A DNA stretch of 35,353 bases, taken from positions 1 to 35,353 of the forward strand of contig DUAO01000020.1 in the NCBI GenBank assembly GCA_012960805.1, read 5' to 3'. The translations under genes and the position numbers were made by a program. The notes beneath the pieces were generated by a model. That model ran no database searches, had not been told where the DNA came from, and was given only the letters and a program-made list of their open reading frames with translations. Origin of the DNA: Flavobacteriales bacterium (GTDB lineage: Bacteria; Bacteroidota; Bacteroidia; Flavobacteriales; BACL11). Of this stretch, positions 25,889 through 34,726 are shown in pieces. The first letter of the stretch is position 1; every line of letters begins with the position of its first letter.

Positions 25889-27147
25889 TTTATAGCTTAC
25901 GAAAACAATGTATAGATGTTATTTTCGTGCTAATGCTAATTTTAAGCACTGGCGGCCTATTATTTGTATTTAATAGAAATATTGCATCAGTATTATTTTT
26001 AGGATTCATTTTATTTTTGCTTATTTTTATAGAAGATAAATGGAAAAAAACTATAGTAAATTCTATACTGCTTACTTTTTCTATCTTGGTTATTTTAGGT
26101 AGTATTAATTATCTTTATGCTATTACAGAGCAAGCAGCAAATAAGTATTTGTTTCATTTATTGACAGTCACTCTGTCTGCTTTGTTTTTATTTCATTTTA
26201 AAAACAACCGAACTAATCAGCAGCTAATAAGGAGTTTATATGTTGCACTTGGCTTAATCGTATTTCATTCTTTATTTAATGCTATTGCATACTTTTTTGT
26301 GAAAAATAATTTGATTATTATTACTGCCGAGTATCATGAGTGCGAAACATTTATGAATATTTTTTTTTATGATACTGAAAGAGCTGCTGCTTCATTATAC
26401 GGATTAGAATTTTGTAGAAATCAAGGTTTATTTTGGGAGCCAGGTATTTTGCAAGTTTTTTTAAATATGTTTTTTTTTCTTGAAGCGTTTATTATTAAAA
26501 AAAGAAAAAGTTTTTTATTTCTAGCCGCTATCGCTATTCTAACAACTTATTCTACTACAGGCTTGGCGTTATTATTAATTCAATTTGGAGTTTATTTATT
26601 TAATGAGTTTAAAACAAACAAATGGCTAGCGCCCTTTATATTTGTATTATGTATTCCGGTATATATGATTTTTAGTCTGAATGTTGAAGAAAAAATTCAG
26701 GGTGAAAAGGAGATGTCTTTTCAAAAAAGATATTTTGATTTAATTCAACCCTTATTTATTGTTCTTGAACACCCTTTAACAGGAATAGGATTAGATGTGG
26801 GACAATTTCAAAACATGAGGCAAGAGTTTTATATTCCCTCCTCTTCCTTAAGTGCTATTCAAGAAAAAACAGGGATAGAATCAAAAGTAAAGGGTACAGA
26901 TAAAGGAAGTAGTAATTCAATTACATTTTTATTTGCTGCAATGGGCTTTCCTACAGCTATATTATTGCTTTATATATTTTTTAAACAGCAAATCATTAAA
27001 GAAAAAAAATGGCTTTGGATGTTTATAATGACTGTTTCTGTTATTTCAGAACCCTTATTGTTAAGACCTTTTTTCTTTCTTTTTATTGTTTCAGGATTTA
27101 CATATGTTTTTTATAAGATTACATCACACAAACAACAAATAGCATGA
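25885..27147 (+). CDS. Wzy-like O-antigen/polysaccharide polymerase
   Basis: A 420-residue membrane protein with about 10-12 hydrophobic helices and a long periplasmic loop before the last helices (about 270-350). That loop holds HPLTGIGLDVGQFQNMR, the pattern of the O-antigen ligase/Wzy polymerase family. Such proteins join flipped repeat units into a chain or ligate a chain to lipid A-core. The sequence alone does not separate polymerase from ligase, but polymerase fits the nearby flippase. The track start (TTG 25876) is replaced by ATG 25885, which overlaps the sulfotransferase stop as ATGA. Its stop overlaps the epimerase start in the same way. Confidence 0.82.
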   Translation: MIYSLRKQCIDVIFVLMLILSTGGLLFVFNRNIASVLFLGFILFLLIFIEDKWKKTIVNSILLTFSILVILGSINYLYAITEQAANKYLFHLLTVTLSALFLFHFKNNRTNQQLIRSLYVALGLIVFHSLFNAIAYFFVKNNLIIITAEYHECETFMNIFFYDTERAAASLYGLEFCRNQGLFWEPGILQVFLNMFFFLEAFIIKKRKSFLFLAAIAILTTYSTTGLALLLIQFGVYLFNEFKTNKWLAPFIFVLCIPVYMIFSLNVEEKIQGEKEMSFQKRYFDLIQPLFIVLEHPLTGIGLDVGQFQNMRQEFYIPSSSLSAIQEKTGIESKVKGTDKGSSNSITFLFAAMGFPTAILLLYIFFKQQIIKEKKWLWMFIMTVSVISEPLLLRPFFFLFIVSGFTYVFYKITSHKQQIA

Positions 27148-28274
27148 AGAATATTTTAATTACAGGAGGCGCAGGATTTATTGGCTCAAACTTAACAGTA
27201 AAGTTAGTCTCAAAAGGATATAATATTACTATACTAGATAATTTATCAAAACAAATACATGGAGAAAATCAGGATTCTTCTTTATATAATTCAATTAAAG
27301 GTAAAGCCGCTTTTATTTCAGGAGATGTCTGCAATAAATCGGATTGGGAGAAAGCCTTAAAAGGGCAAGATGCTGTAATTCATTTGGCTGCCGAAACAGG
27401 AACAGGACAATCAATGTATGAAATTACAAGATATAATGAAGTAAATATTATTGGGACAGCACATTTATTGAATATTCTTGCCAATCAAGAGCATACTATT
27501 GAGAAAATCATTATTGCATCTTCTCGCTCTATTTATGGGGAAGGAAAATATCTATGTGATAATCATGGGATTACATATCCTAATGAAAGAAAAGATGCTG
27601 ATATGGCTAAAGGCAATTTCAATCCAATCTGCGATAAATGCGATAAGAAATTGATTTTAAAAGCAACTGACGAAAATTCAAAAATACATCCATCTTCTAT
27701 TTATGGAATTACAAAACAACAACAAGAGCAAATGATATTATTAATAGGCAAAACATTGAAGATTCCTGCTGTTGCTTTAAGGTATCAGAATGTATATGGG
27801 CCAGGACAATCATTAACTAATCCTTATACTGGTATCTTGTCAATATTTTCAACACGACTATTAAATGGGAATGATATTGATATTTATGAAGATGGAGAGG
27901 AAAGTAGAGATTTTGTCTTTATTGATGATGTTGTAGATGCAACTGTTTTAGCTTTAGAAAAAAAAGAGGCTAACCATCAAATTTTTAATGTAGGATCTGG
28001 AGTTGCAATAACGGTTTTACAAGTAGCAAATACTTTAAAAGAATTGTATGATTCTAATGTGAATATAAACATTAGCGGAAAGTATCGTTTGGGTGATATC
28101 CGTCATAATTATGCTGATTTGTCAAAAATTAAAAATGCGTTAGGGTTTAGGCCTAAGTTTAATTTTAAAACTGGAATTACTGAATTTGTAAATTGGGTAA
28201 AAACACAAAACATTCAGGAAGATAAATACGCAAATTCACTTAAAGAATTAAAACAGAAAGGTTTAATAAAATGA
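27144..28274 (+). CDS. NAD-dependent sugar epimerase with Cys-rich insertion
   Basis: A 376-residue extended short-chain dehydrogenase/reductase that acts on a nucleotide sugar. The NAD loop is GGAGFIG (8-14) and the catalytic pair is Tyr187/Lys191 in SSIYGITK. Between them lies an insertion with Cys138-x2-His141 and Cys163-x2-Cys166, arranged like a zinc ribbon. I recall this insertion from bacterial epimerases annotated as dTDP-L-rhamnose 4-epimerase (Tll/WbiB type), but this assignment is from memory. It probably makes an activated deoxy- or hexose sugar for the polysaccharide. It overlaps both neighbours by 4 bases. Confidence 0.88.
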   Translation: MKNILITGGAGFIGSNLTVKLVSKGYNITILDNLSKQIHGENQDSSLYNSIKGKAAFISGDVCNKSDWEKALKGQDAVIHLAAETGTGQSMYEITRYNEVNIIGTAHLLNILANQEHTIEKIIIASSRSIYGEGKYLCDNHGITYPNERKDADMAKGNFNPICDKCDKKLILKATDENSKIHPSSIYGITKQQQEQMILLIGKTLKIPAVALRYQNVYGPGQSLTNPYTGILSIFSTRLLNGNDIDIYEDGEESRDFVFIDDVVDATVLALEKKEANHQIFNVGSGVAITVLQVANTLKELYDSNVNINISGKYRLGDIRHNYADLSKIKNALGFRPKFNFKTGITEFVNWVKTQNIQEDKYANSLKELKQKGLIK

Positions 28275-29671
28275 GACTATTAATTATTGTATTTATATTT
28301 TGTTTTGAGCTAATAACAGCTCAAGAAGTTCAGAAAAACTTATTTGGATTTGCAACGTCTAATACTTTTACCTATTGTAATGTAAATGATACCTCATTTA
28401 TGAATAAAGTAACTGATTTAAATCCAAAATTATTGCGGTTTCCTGGAGGAGCTGTAGGGAATTTTTATCATTTTGGTAAAAGTGGCTATGGATTTGACTT
28501 TGCTGAGATTGACCAGTATCAAGCTGCAAAAGTATCAAAAAGAGCAAGAGGGTTAGAAAATTCTAGGATTAAGAAAAATCAACATCAGGATTATATTGAT
28601 GATTTTATACAATTGGCTCAAGAAACAAATTCGAAAGCTGTTTTAGTGGCTAATCTTTTTGTTGATAATAATGACATCTTATTAATGATTGAAAAATTAG
28701 TAACAAATAATATTGAGGTTGTTGGTGTTGAACTAGGAAGCGAACTCTCAAACAGAAGTTACTTTACAAAAGGATATACAATTGACGACTATATTTTTTC
28801 AGCTAAAAGTTGCTCAAAAAAGATAAAAGATAAGTACCCCAATCTAAAAACGGCAGTAGTAACAGCTCCATTAGGAAAGCGGAAAGGGCATAGGCATAAT
28901 GTATGGAATGAAAAACTTTCTAAATTGGATTTTTATGATGATATTATTATTCATTCGTACGCAAAGGTTGTAAAAGGAAAAAAGGAATTTGGACAAATGT
29001 TGACTGTTGAACCTGAAGGTGAAAATCAGATAGAGGCATTTGACATTTATAAAAAGAGAGCATTAAAATTTCTGAATACCGATTTTCCCGATGAAATAAA
29101 AAGATACAATACTATTTTCAATAAACCAATCTGGATTACGGAATGGAATCTTCAAATGTCTAAAACAACAGGAAATACACTGTTACAGTCTTTATTTGTA
29201 TCTAATTATTTTTTAGAACTTTTAAGTAACAAAGATTTAGAAAATATTTCAATTACAACTTACCATAATTTAGGAGGTCGAGATTATAGTGGCTCAATAT
29301 TCAGTACCAATACAGGATCGCTAGAAATTAGAAGTACTTACTATCCCTTAAAAATGATTGGAGAATTATTTAGTATGTCAGGTCAAATAAAAGTTGATTG
29401 TAAAGAATTGAACAAAGATGTTTTAAAATATCTAATCTATAAAGATACTCAATTAGATAAGATAATGATTTTTAATTGGACTGACAAAGGAATGGTTGTA
29501 AACAATGATAGTGTTAAGCAAGTTCAACTTAATAGTTATTATAGTAAAAATCTGTATGATAAAGCGGATATTTACGGAATGCTTTCTATGGAGAGAACAA
29601 TAATACCAGATAAGTCTGATATAATTCTAAAACCATATAGTTTTTCATTAATTTCTTTTAATAATGACTAA
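28271..29671 (+). CDS. Secreted GH-A-clan glycoside hydrolase-like protein
   Basis: A 466-residue exported protein (signal peptide 1-18, ending TAQE). It resembles clan GH-A hydrolases such as arabinofuranosidases and heparanases. The strand LLRFPGGAVGN (55-64) and the nucleophile region WITEWNL (Glu291) fit. The acid/base region is GVELGSELSN (Glu158), where most relatives have ELGNE; the usual Asn is Ser here. A role in trimming, cleaving or releasing the polymer made by the cluster is plausible, since catabolic regulators and transporters are absent. A non-catalytic binding role is the alternative. It overlaps its neighbours by 4 and 8 bases. There is no T9SS sorting domain. Confidence 0.75.
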   Translation: MRLLIIVFIFCFELITAQEVQKNLFGFATSNTFTYCNVNDTSFMNKVTDLNPKLLRFPGGAVGNFYHFGKSGYGFDFAEIDQYQAAKVSKRARGLENSRIKKNQHQDYIDDFIQLAQETNSKAVLVANLFVDNNDILLMIEKLVTNNIEVVGVELGSELSNRSYFTKGYTIDDYIFSAKSCSKKIKDKYPNLKTAVVTAPLGKRKGHRHNVWNEKLSKLDFYDDIIIHSYAKVVKGKKEFGQMLTVEPEGENQIEAFDIYKKRALKFLNTDFPDEIKRYNTIFNKPIWITEWNLQMSKTTGNTLLQSLFVSNYFLELLSNKDLENISITTYHNLGGRDYSGSIFSTNTGSLEIRSTYYPLKMIGELFSMSGQIKVDCKELNKDVLKYLIYKDTQLDKIMIFNWTDKGMVVNNDSVKQVQLNSYYSKNLYDKADIYGMLSMERTIIPDKSDIILKPYSFSLISFNND

Positions 29672-30671
29672 CGTAAAGCAAATTTTTGTTGTTGGTAGTA
29701 GTAGAAGCGGCACAACTATGATGGGGAGAATACTTAGCAATCATTCTGATATTTTTACTTTTAAAGAACTGCATTTTTTTGGCACTATATGGAGCAATAA
29801 CTCTAATCAAGATTTGAATAGACAAGAGCAAATAGATTTACTCTCTAGATTATTATGTATTCAAGAAAATGGATTGTTTAATCAACAAAATATTTCAGTC
29901 TTTAATGAGGAAGCAATTTCACTTTTAGCGCACAAGAATATTTGTAATCCTTTAAGTATTTACGAGTTGTTTTTAAGTGCTATGTCTAATGAAAATAAGT
30001 CAACTATTTCATGTGAGCAGACTCCAAAAAACATGTACTATTTGAATGAAATCCTAGCATTTTTCCCACAAGCAAAAGTGATTAATATGGCAAGAGATCA
30101 AAGAGATGTTTTGCTTTCTCAGAAAAATAAATGGAAAAGGAGATTTTTAGGAGCTTCAAAAATTCCTTTGTCTGAAGCTATTCGTTCTTATATAAATTAT
30201 CATCCTATTCTGACTTCAAAAGTTTGGAATTCTTCTTTAGAACATACTGCAAAATATTTTGATAATGAGCGAGTGAAAATTGTGAAGTTTGAAGAGCTTT
30301 TAGCCAAATCTGAATCTGTCGTTAAAGATATATGTAATTTTTTAGCAATAGAATTTCATCCCCAAATGCTTAATGTGTCTGTAGTCGGCTCCTCCACAGA
30401 ACAGGATAATAAGGATAGTTTTTTGCTTGATAGTTCAAAAATAGAAAAATGGAAAAAAGGCGGTCTAAATTCTGCCGAAATATACCTTTCTCAACTTACA
30501 TCTCATAAAATGATGTCTAAATTTTCATATCATTTGGAAAAATTTCAACTACCGCCTTTATTAAGCATATTTTATATAATTACATTTCCAGTAAAATTAG
30601 GATTGGCCTTTTTGCTTAATATTAAAAGAATGGGCAATATGGTTGAGGTAATTAATAAAAGATTTTTTTAA
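29664..30671 (+). CDS. Sulfotransferase 4 of 5 (divergent)
   Basis: A 335-residue protein with a P-loop-like PAPS site FVVGSSRSGTTMMGRIL (8-24) and the strand AKVINMARDQRDVLLSQ. These correspond to the 5'-phosphosulfate and 3'-phosphate motifs. It is the most divergent of the five: an Arg replaces the usual Lys before SGTT, and the IIIMLRNP motif is altered to VINMARDQ. It is closer to the broad sulfotransferase family that includes tyrosylprotein and Stf0-like enzymes. The acceptor could be a sugar, lipid or protein. The C-terminal segment (LLSIFYIITFPVKLGLAFLL) is hydrophobic and may attach it to the membrane. It starts within the last 8 bases of the hydrolase gene. Confidence 0.82.
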   Translation: MTNVKQIFVVGSSRSGTTMMGRILSNHSDIFTFKELHFFGTIWSNNSNQDLNRQEQIDLLSRLLCIQENGLFNQQNISVFNEEAISLLAHKNICNPLSIYELFLSAMSNENKSTISCEQTPKNMYYLNEILAFFPQAKVINMARDQRDVLLSQKNKWKRRFLGASKIPLSEAIRSYINYHPILTSKVWNSSLEHTAKYFDNERVKIVKFEELLAKSESVVKDICNFLAIEFHPQMLNVSVVGSSTEQDNKDSFLLDSSKIEKWKKGGLNSAEIYLSQLTSHKMMSKFSYHLEKFQLPPLLSIFYIITFPVKLGLAFLLNIKRMGNMVEVINKRFF

Positions 30672-30672
30672 T

Positions 30673-31542
30673 ATGAAGGTTGATTTCTTTATAGTGGGAG
30701 CTCCAAAAGCAGGAACAACATCATTGTATCATTATCTGAATGAGCATCCTCAGATTGAAATGAGTTTACAAAAAGAACCTGATTACTTTTCAGATGCTGC
30801 AATTCAAAAGCAAGGAATATATTATGGGAAAAACAGAATTGATACTGAAGAAAAATATAATACATTATTTAATACTCAAAAAAAGGATGTCATTTTTGGA
30901 GAAGGAAGCGTTTCATATTTATTTTATCCAAATGTAGCTCAAGATATTAAAGCATATAATCCAATTGCTAAAATTATTATCATGCTAAGAAATCCTATTG
31001 ACAGAGCTTTTTCTCATTACTTAATGGATTATCGTTTAGGACTAGTGAGTGATAGCTTTGAGGATATAATTAATAAAAAATCAAAGCATAAAAATGCGCA
31101 TTTATTTTATCAGCAGTATATAAAAGTTGGAGAATATGCTACTCAACTTAAAAGATATTTTGATGTTTTTGATAAGGAAAATATTTTACTTATTGATTAT
31201 GAAGATTTCAAAAGTGATGTGGTTGGTACTGTGGATTTGGTATATAGTTTTTTAAATGTAAGTGCTGAGTTTGTAGCGGATTTAAATAAGAAGCATAATA
31301 CTTTCACTATGCCTAAAAATAAATTGATTCGTTTTATGTATTCTTTTGTGGTAATTAGAAATATTCTTTCCTTTATTTTTCCAAAAAGTATGGTGAAAGC
31401 TGTACGGCTTATTTTGTTTAGAAAAAATAAAAAACCAAAATTATTGGAAGAAACTAGCAATCAACTCAAACACTATTTTAGTAATGATGTCAGGTTATTA
31501 GAAAGTATCATAGGTAAAGATTATTCAAAATGGATAAAATAG
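30673..31542 (+). CDS. Sulfotransferase 5 of 5 (PAPS-dependent)
   Basis: A 289-residue sulfotransferase. The phosphosulfate loop is FIVGAPKAGTTSLYHYL (6-22), where PKAGTT is the usual form in carbohydrate sulfotransferases. QKEPDYF matches the KEPHYF element of gene 3. The strand AKIIIMLRNPIDRAFSHYL is intact, and the protein ends LLESIIGKDYSKWIK. It starts one base after the previous stop and overlaps the GT2 gene by 13 bases. Separation from genes 1-3 by three other genes suggests it was recruited or moved independently. Confidence 0.92.
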   Translation: MKVDFFIVGAPKAGTTSLYHYLNEHPQIEMSLQKEPDYFSDAAIQKQGIYYGKNRIDTEEKYNTLFNTQKKDVIFGEGSVSYLFYPNVAQDIKAYNPIAKIIIMLRNPIDRAFSHYLMDYRLGLVSDSFEDIINKKSKHKNAHLFYQQYIKVGEYATQLKRYFDVFDKENILLIDYEDFKSDVVGTVDLVYSFLNVSAEFVADLNKKHNTFTMPKNKLIRFMYSFVVIRNILSFIFPKSMVKAVRLILFRKNKKPKLLEETSNQLKHYFSNDVRLLESIIGKDYSKWIK

Positions 31543-32438
31543 GTTTAGTTACTATAACATATAATTCAGCTGATGTATTACAACCTTTTTTGGATTGTGT
31601 TTGGCGGCAAACACATGATAATTTAATGTTGTATGTAATAGATAATGCATCACAGGATGCTACTTGCTCTATTTTGGAAAAGGAAAATGATTCAAGATTA
31701 AAAATAATTAACAATTCAACAAATTTTGGTGTTGCAAAAGCAAATAATCAAGGCATTGAGAGTGCAATTACTGATGGCTGTGATCAAATATTGATTGTCA
31801 ATAATGATGTTGAATTTGAAACTACTCTAATTGAAAAATTACTTCAGGGACAAGCTGAAAAATCTTGCAGTTTAGTTACACCGAAAATGATGTACTTTGA
31901 TAATCCAAATCATATTTGGTATGCAGGAAGTTGGTTTATAAAAAAGAAAGGATACTCTCCCTTACATAGAGGAATGAAACAATTAGATGAAGGGCAGTAT
32001 GATGAAATTGTTGAAGTGGAGTATGCGCCTACTTGTTGTTTGCTGGCTAAAAAAGAAGTGTTCCAGGATATTGGCTTGATGGATGAAAAGTATTTTGTTT
32101 ATTTTGATGATACTGATTTTTCATATAGAGTATGGAAAGATAGAAGACATAAGATGTTTTATTATCCAGATGTTAAATTTTACCATAAAGTTGGAAGTTT
32201 AACAAATTCCTTTAATAAGAAAGGAGATAAAATATTTAGAGGAGATTTTTTTATACAACAGAACATTAAGAATCATATTTATTTTCTAAAAAAAATTGGA
32301 GGATTTTTTGCCTATGCTTTTATTGTCTGGTTATTCTTTAAAAATAATACTAGGTTTATTGTCAATCCTCAGATTAGAAAAAACTTTAAAACTTGGCTGT
32401 TAATCAATAAGTCATACTTTGAAGGCGTAAGAATGTAA
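31530..32438 (+). CDS. GT2 family glycosyltransferase
   Basis: A 302-residue GT-A-fold glycosyltransferase. The N-terminal Rossmann-like segment VTITYNSADVLQPFL, the motif VIDNASQDATCSIL, NFGVAKANNQGI, and the metal-binding LIVNNDVEF are visible. The acceptor-side FVYFDDTDFSYRVW resembles rhamnosyltransferase-like GT2 enzymes, in keeping with the possible rhamnose-type epimerase upstream. It would add one sugar to the undecaprenyl-linked unit at the inner membrane. Hydrophobic residues near 265-282 may help membrane attachment. It overlaps the preceding sulfotransferase by 13 bases. The donor cannot be decided from sequence. Confidence 0.92.
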   Translation: MDKIGLVTITYNSADVLQPFLDCVWRQTHDNLMLYVIDNASQDATCSILEKENDSRLKIINNSTNFGVAKANNQGIESAITDGCDQILIVNNDVEFETTLIEKLLQGQAEKSCSLVTPKMMYFDNPNHIWYAGSWFIKKKGYSPLHRGMKQLDEGQYDEIVEVEYAPTCCLLAKKEVFQDIGLMDEKYFVYFDDTDFSYRVWKDRRHKMFYYPDVKFYHKVGSLTNSFNKKGDKIFRGDFFIQQNIKNHIYFLKKIGGFFAYAFIVWLFFKNNTRFIVNPQIRKNFKTWLLINKSYFEGVRM

Positions 32439-32441
32439 GTG

Positions 32442-33590
32442 ATGAAAAGAAAAGTAGCAATTATAGACACATTGGGAGCTCATGGAGGAGCCTTTCATTT
32501 TTATACTTTTGGCCAGTCAATTGGTCTCATTAATAGTGCTGTTGATGTAAGTCTATACACAAATAACGAAACAACTAATCCTAGAATTACTGGACTTAAG
32601 TTCTTTAGTTTTTATAAAGATGTTTTTGCAAGTGAATCAAAAATAACAAATGGAGTACAATGGATTATTGGTTCAATTCAATCTATTTTTCATGCCAGAT
32701 TTTCAGGAATTTCTATTTTTCATTTTCATATTTTTTATACTAATGTTTTGGTTTTGTTTAGCTTATTGTTAGTAAAGTTATTGTTTGGAAAAGTGGTATT
32801 AACAATACATGATGTAAGCTCGTTTGCCAATTCATCTGACTCGTCAATTATTGGAAGTATGATTTATAAATTGACTGATTTAATACTTACTCATAATGAA
32901 TTTAGTAAATCAGAAATTGTAAAAATTAACCCTACCTTATCTTCTTGTATTTATATAGTGCCTCATGGAAATTACATTCCTTTTATTCATGTGCAAAATG
33001 ATAAAGAAAAATCTAGACAACACTTGGGAATTCCTAATGAAAAAAAGGTATTGTTATTTTTTGGAATGATAAAAAAGGTAAAAGGATTAGATGTTTTATT
33101 GCATGCATTAAAGAATGTTATAAAGGAAAATCCTGATGTGTTACTACTAATTGCAGGAAAGCCTTGGGAGAATGATTTTTCTAATTATCAAAGGATTATT
33201 GATGAAAATAATTTGTCAGATTATTGCCTTTTGCATACAAAGTTTATTCCTCATGCTGATGTTGAACATTATTATTGTGCTGCCGATTTAGTGGTTCTTC
33301 CTTACAATAAAATATTCCAAAGTGGTGTCCTTATGATGACGCTTAGTTATGGGAAACCCACTTTGGTTTCTGATTTGCCTCCATTAAAAGAAGTAGTTAC
33401 TGATATGCAAACTGCTTTTTTATTTGAAAGTGAGAATCCAATTTCATTAGCTGAAAAATTAAATTTAATTTTATTAGATCCTGGGAAACTAGAGCAAGTG
33501 AGAATAAATGGAGAGAAATTAATAAATACAAAATATGATTGGAATGAAATTGGAAGACAAACTAAACTGGCGTATCAATCATTGTATTAA
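32442..33590 (+). CDS. GT4 family glycosyltransferase
   Basis: A 382-residue GT-B-fold glycosyltransferase. The N-terminal donor-free domain starts VAIIDTLGAHGGAFHF. The C-terminal nucleotide-sugar domain has VLLFFGMIKKVKGLDVLLHAL, VLLLIAGKPW and VVLPYNKIFQSGVLMMTLSYGKPTLVSD. The usual Glu of the EX7E motif is replaced by Gln or Ser in IFQSGVLMMTLSYGKP, so this retaining enzyme may be atypical. The track starts at GTG 32439; ATG 32442 is a better start, 3 bases after the GT2 stop. The donor sugar is unknown; a heptose is possible because gmhA and gmhB follow. Confidence 0.9.
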   Translation: MKRKVAIIDTLGAHGGAFHFYTFGQSIGLINSAVDVSLYTNNETTNPRITGLKFFSFYKDVFASESKITNGVQWIIGSIQSIFHARFSGISIFHFHIFYTNVLVLFSLLLVKLLFGKVVLTIHDVSSFANSSDSSIIGSMIYKLTDLILTHNEFSKSEIVKINPTLSSCIYIVPHGNYIPFIHVQNDKEKSRQHLGIPNEKKVLLFFGMIKKVKGLDVLLHALKNVIKENPDVLLLIAGKPWENDFSNYQRIIDENNLSDYCLLHTKFIPHADVEHYYCAADLVVLPYNKIFQSGVLMMTLSYGKPTLVSDLPPLKEVVTDMQTAFLFESENPISLAEKLNLILLDPGKLEQVRINGEKLINTKYDWNEIGRQTKLAYQSLY

Positions 33591-33617
33591 TTTGTATTTT
33601 AGCCAAAAACCAAAGAG

Positions 33618-34199
33618 ATGAAAAGTAGAATAAATAAATGTATAAAGAGTGCTGTTGAGAACTATACTCGTGTTTTTCAAGATGATATTTTACAAGAAAA
33701 AATTCAGAAAATTGTAATTAAAAGTATAGCTGCTTTTAGAGATGATAAAAAAATGTTGTTGTGTGGGAATGGAGGAAGCGCTTCTGACGCACAGCATATT
33801 GCAGCAGAGTTAAGCGGAAGATTTTATGCTGATCGCCCACCTTTATATGCTGAGGCATTGCATGTGAATTCGTCTTATATGACAGCTGTGGCAAATGATT
33901 ATGGCTACGAAACCACTTATGCTAGAATGGTTGAGGCTGCAGGAAGAAAAGGAGATATTTTGGTTGGGATTTCAACTTCAGGAAACTCCCCTAATGTAGT
34001 AAAAGCAATGCGAAAAGCAAAAGAGACAGGAATGCTTACTGTTGGTTTTACGGGTAAAGATGGAGGAAAAATGAAAGATATTTGTGATATTATGATTTGC
34101 GTTCCTTCTGTTGATACTCCAAGAATACAAGAAGCTCATATTTTAATTGGACATATTATTTGTCAATTAATTGAAGAAGAAATGTTTCCAAATGCATAA
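33618..34199 (+). CDS. gmhA: Sedoheptulose 7-phosphate isomerase (GmhA)
   Basis: A 193-residue SIS-domain isomerase that converts sedoheptulose 7-phosphate to D-glycero-D-manno-heptose 7-phosphate, the first step of activated heptose synthesis. The motifs LLCGNGGSASDAQHIAAELSGRF (48-69), VANDYGYE and VGISTSGNSPNV (116-126) are all present, and the length is that of GmhA. It is followed with an 8-base overlap by gmhB, so the two steps are coupled. The kinase and nucleotidyltransferase (HldE or HddA/HddC) are not in the window. Confidence 0.96.
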   Translation: MKSRINKCIKSAVENYTRVFQDDILQEKIQKIVIKSIAAFRDDKKMLLCGNGGSASDAQHIAAELSGRFYADRPPLYAEALHVNSSYMTAVANDYGYETTYARMVEAAGRKGDILVGISTSGNSPNVVKAMRKAKETGMLTVGFTGKDGGKMKDICDIMICVPSVDTPRIQEAHILIGHIICQLIEEEMFPNA

Positions 34200-34695
34200 A
34201 TTAGATACTCTTTTTCTGGATAGAGATGGGGTGATAAATATGAAGCTTGATGGAAGGTATGTTCGAAATTTTGAGGAATTTGAATTTATGCCAGGAGCGG
34301 AACTGGCTATAGCTAATCTTTCAAAAATATTTAAACGGATTCTTATTGTCACTAATCAACAAGGTATTGCAAAGGGAATAATGTCAACTGAAGATTTAAA
34401 TTCATTGCATCAAAATATGCTACAACAATTAAAGATTACAGGAGGTACTATTGAAAAGATATACTATTGTCCACATTTAGATGCTGCAAATTGCAAATGC
34501 AGAAAACCAAATACTGGCATGATAGAGCAGGCAATTATTGATTTTCCTAATTTAGAAAATAAGAACTCTTATTTGGTGGGAGATTCTGATTCTGATATTA
34601 CAGCTGGCAATGAGATGGGTTTAATCACCGTAAAAGTGGATAACGAATATACGCTTGCAAAATGGAGTGAAGAATTATTATCAGTAATTGAATAA
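34192..34695 (+). CDS. gmhB: D-glycero-D-manno-heptose 1,7-bisphosphate phosphatase (GmhB-like)
   Basis: A 167-residue HAD-family phosphatase that removes the 7-phosphate from heptose 1,7-bisphosphate. The catalytic motif is FLDRDGVIN (Asp10, Asp12), with ILIVTNQQGIAKG as motif II and LVGDSDSDITAG as motif IV. The zinc-binding loop CPHLDAANCKCRKP is intact, which separates GmhB from other small HAD enzymes. The track start (TTG 34171) would overlap gmhA by 29 bases; ATG 34192 gives an 8-base overlap and the normal N-terminus. It should act after a kinase not encoded here. Confidence 0.94.
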   Translation: MHKLDTLFLDRDGVINMKLDGRYVRNFEEFEFMPGAELAIANLSKIFKRILIVTNQQGIAKGIMSTEDLNSLHQNMLQQLKITGGTIEKIYYCPHLDAANCKCRKPNTGMIEQAIIDFPNLENKNSYLVGDSDSDITAGNEMGLITVKVDNEYTLAKWSEELLSVIE

Positions 34696-34726
34696 TAATG
34701 ATTAATTTTACAGGCAAAACAGAAAA

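Noticed and set aside
34171-34191. TTG start of gmhB
   Set aside because: ATG at 34192 gives the standard short N-terminus before LDRDGVIN and a smaller overlap.
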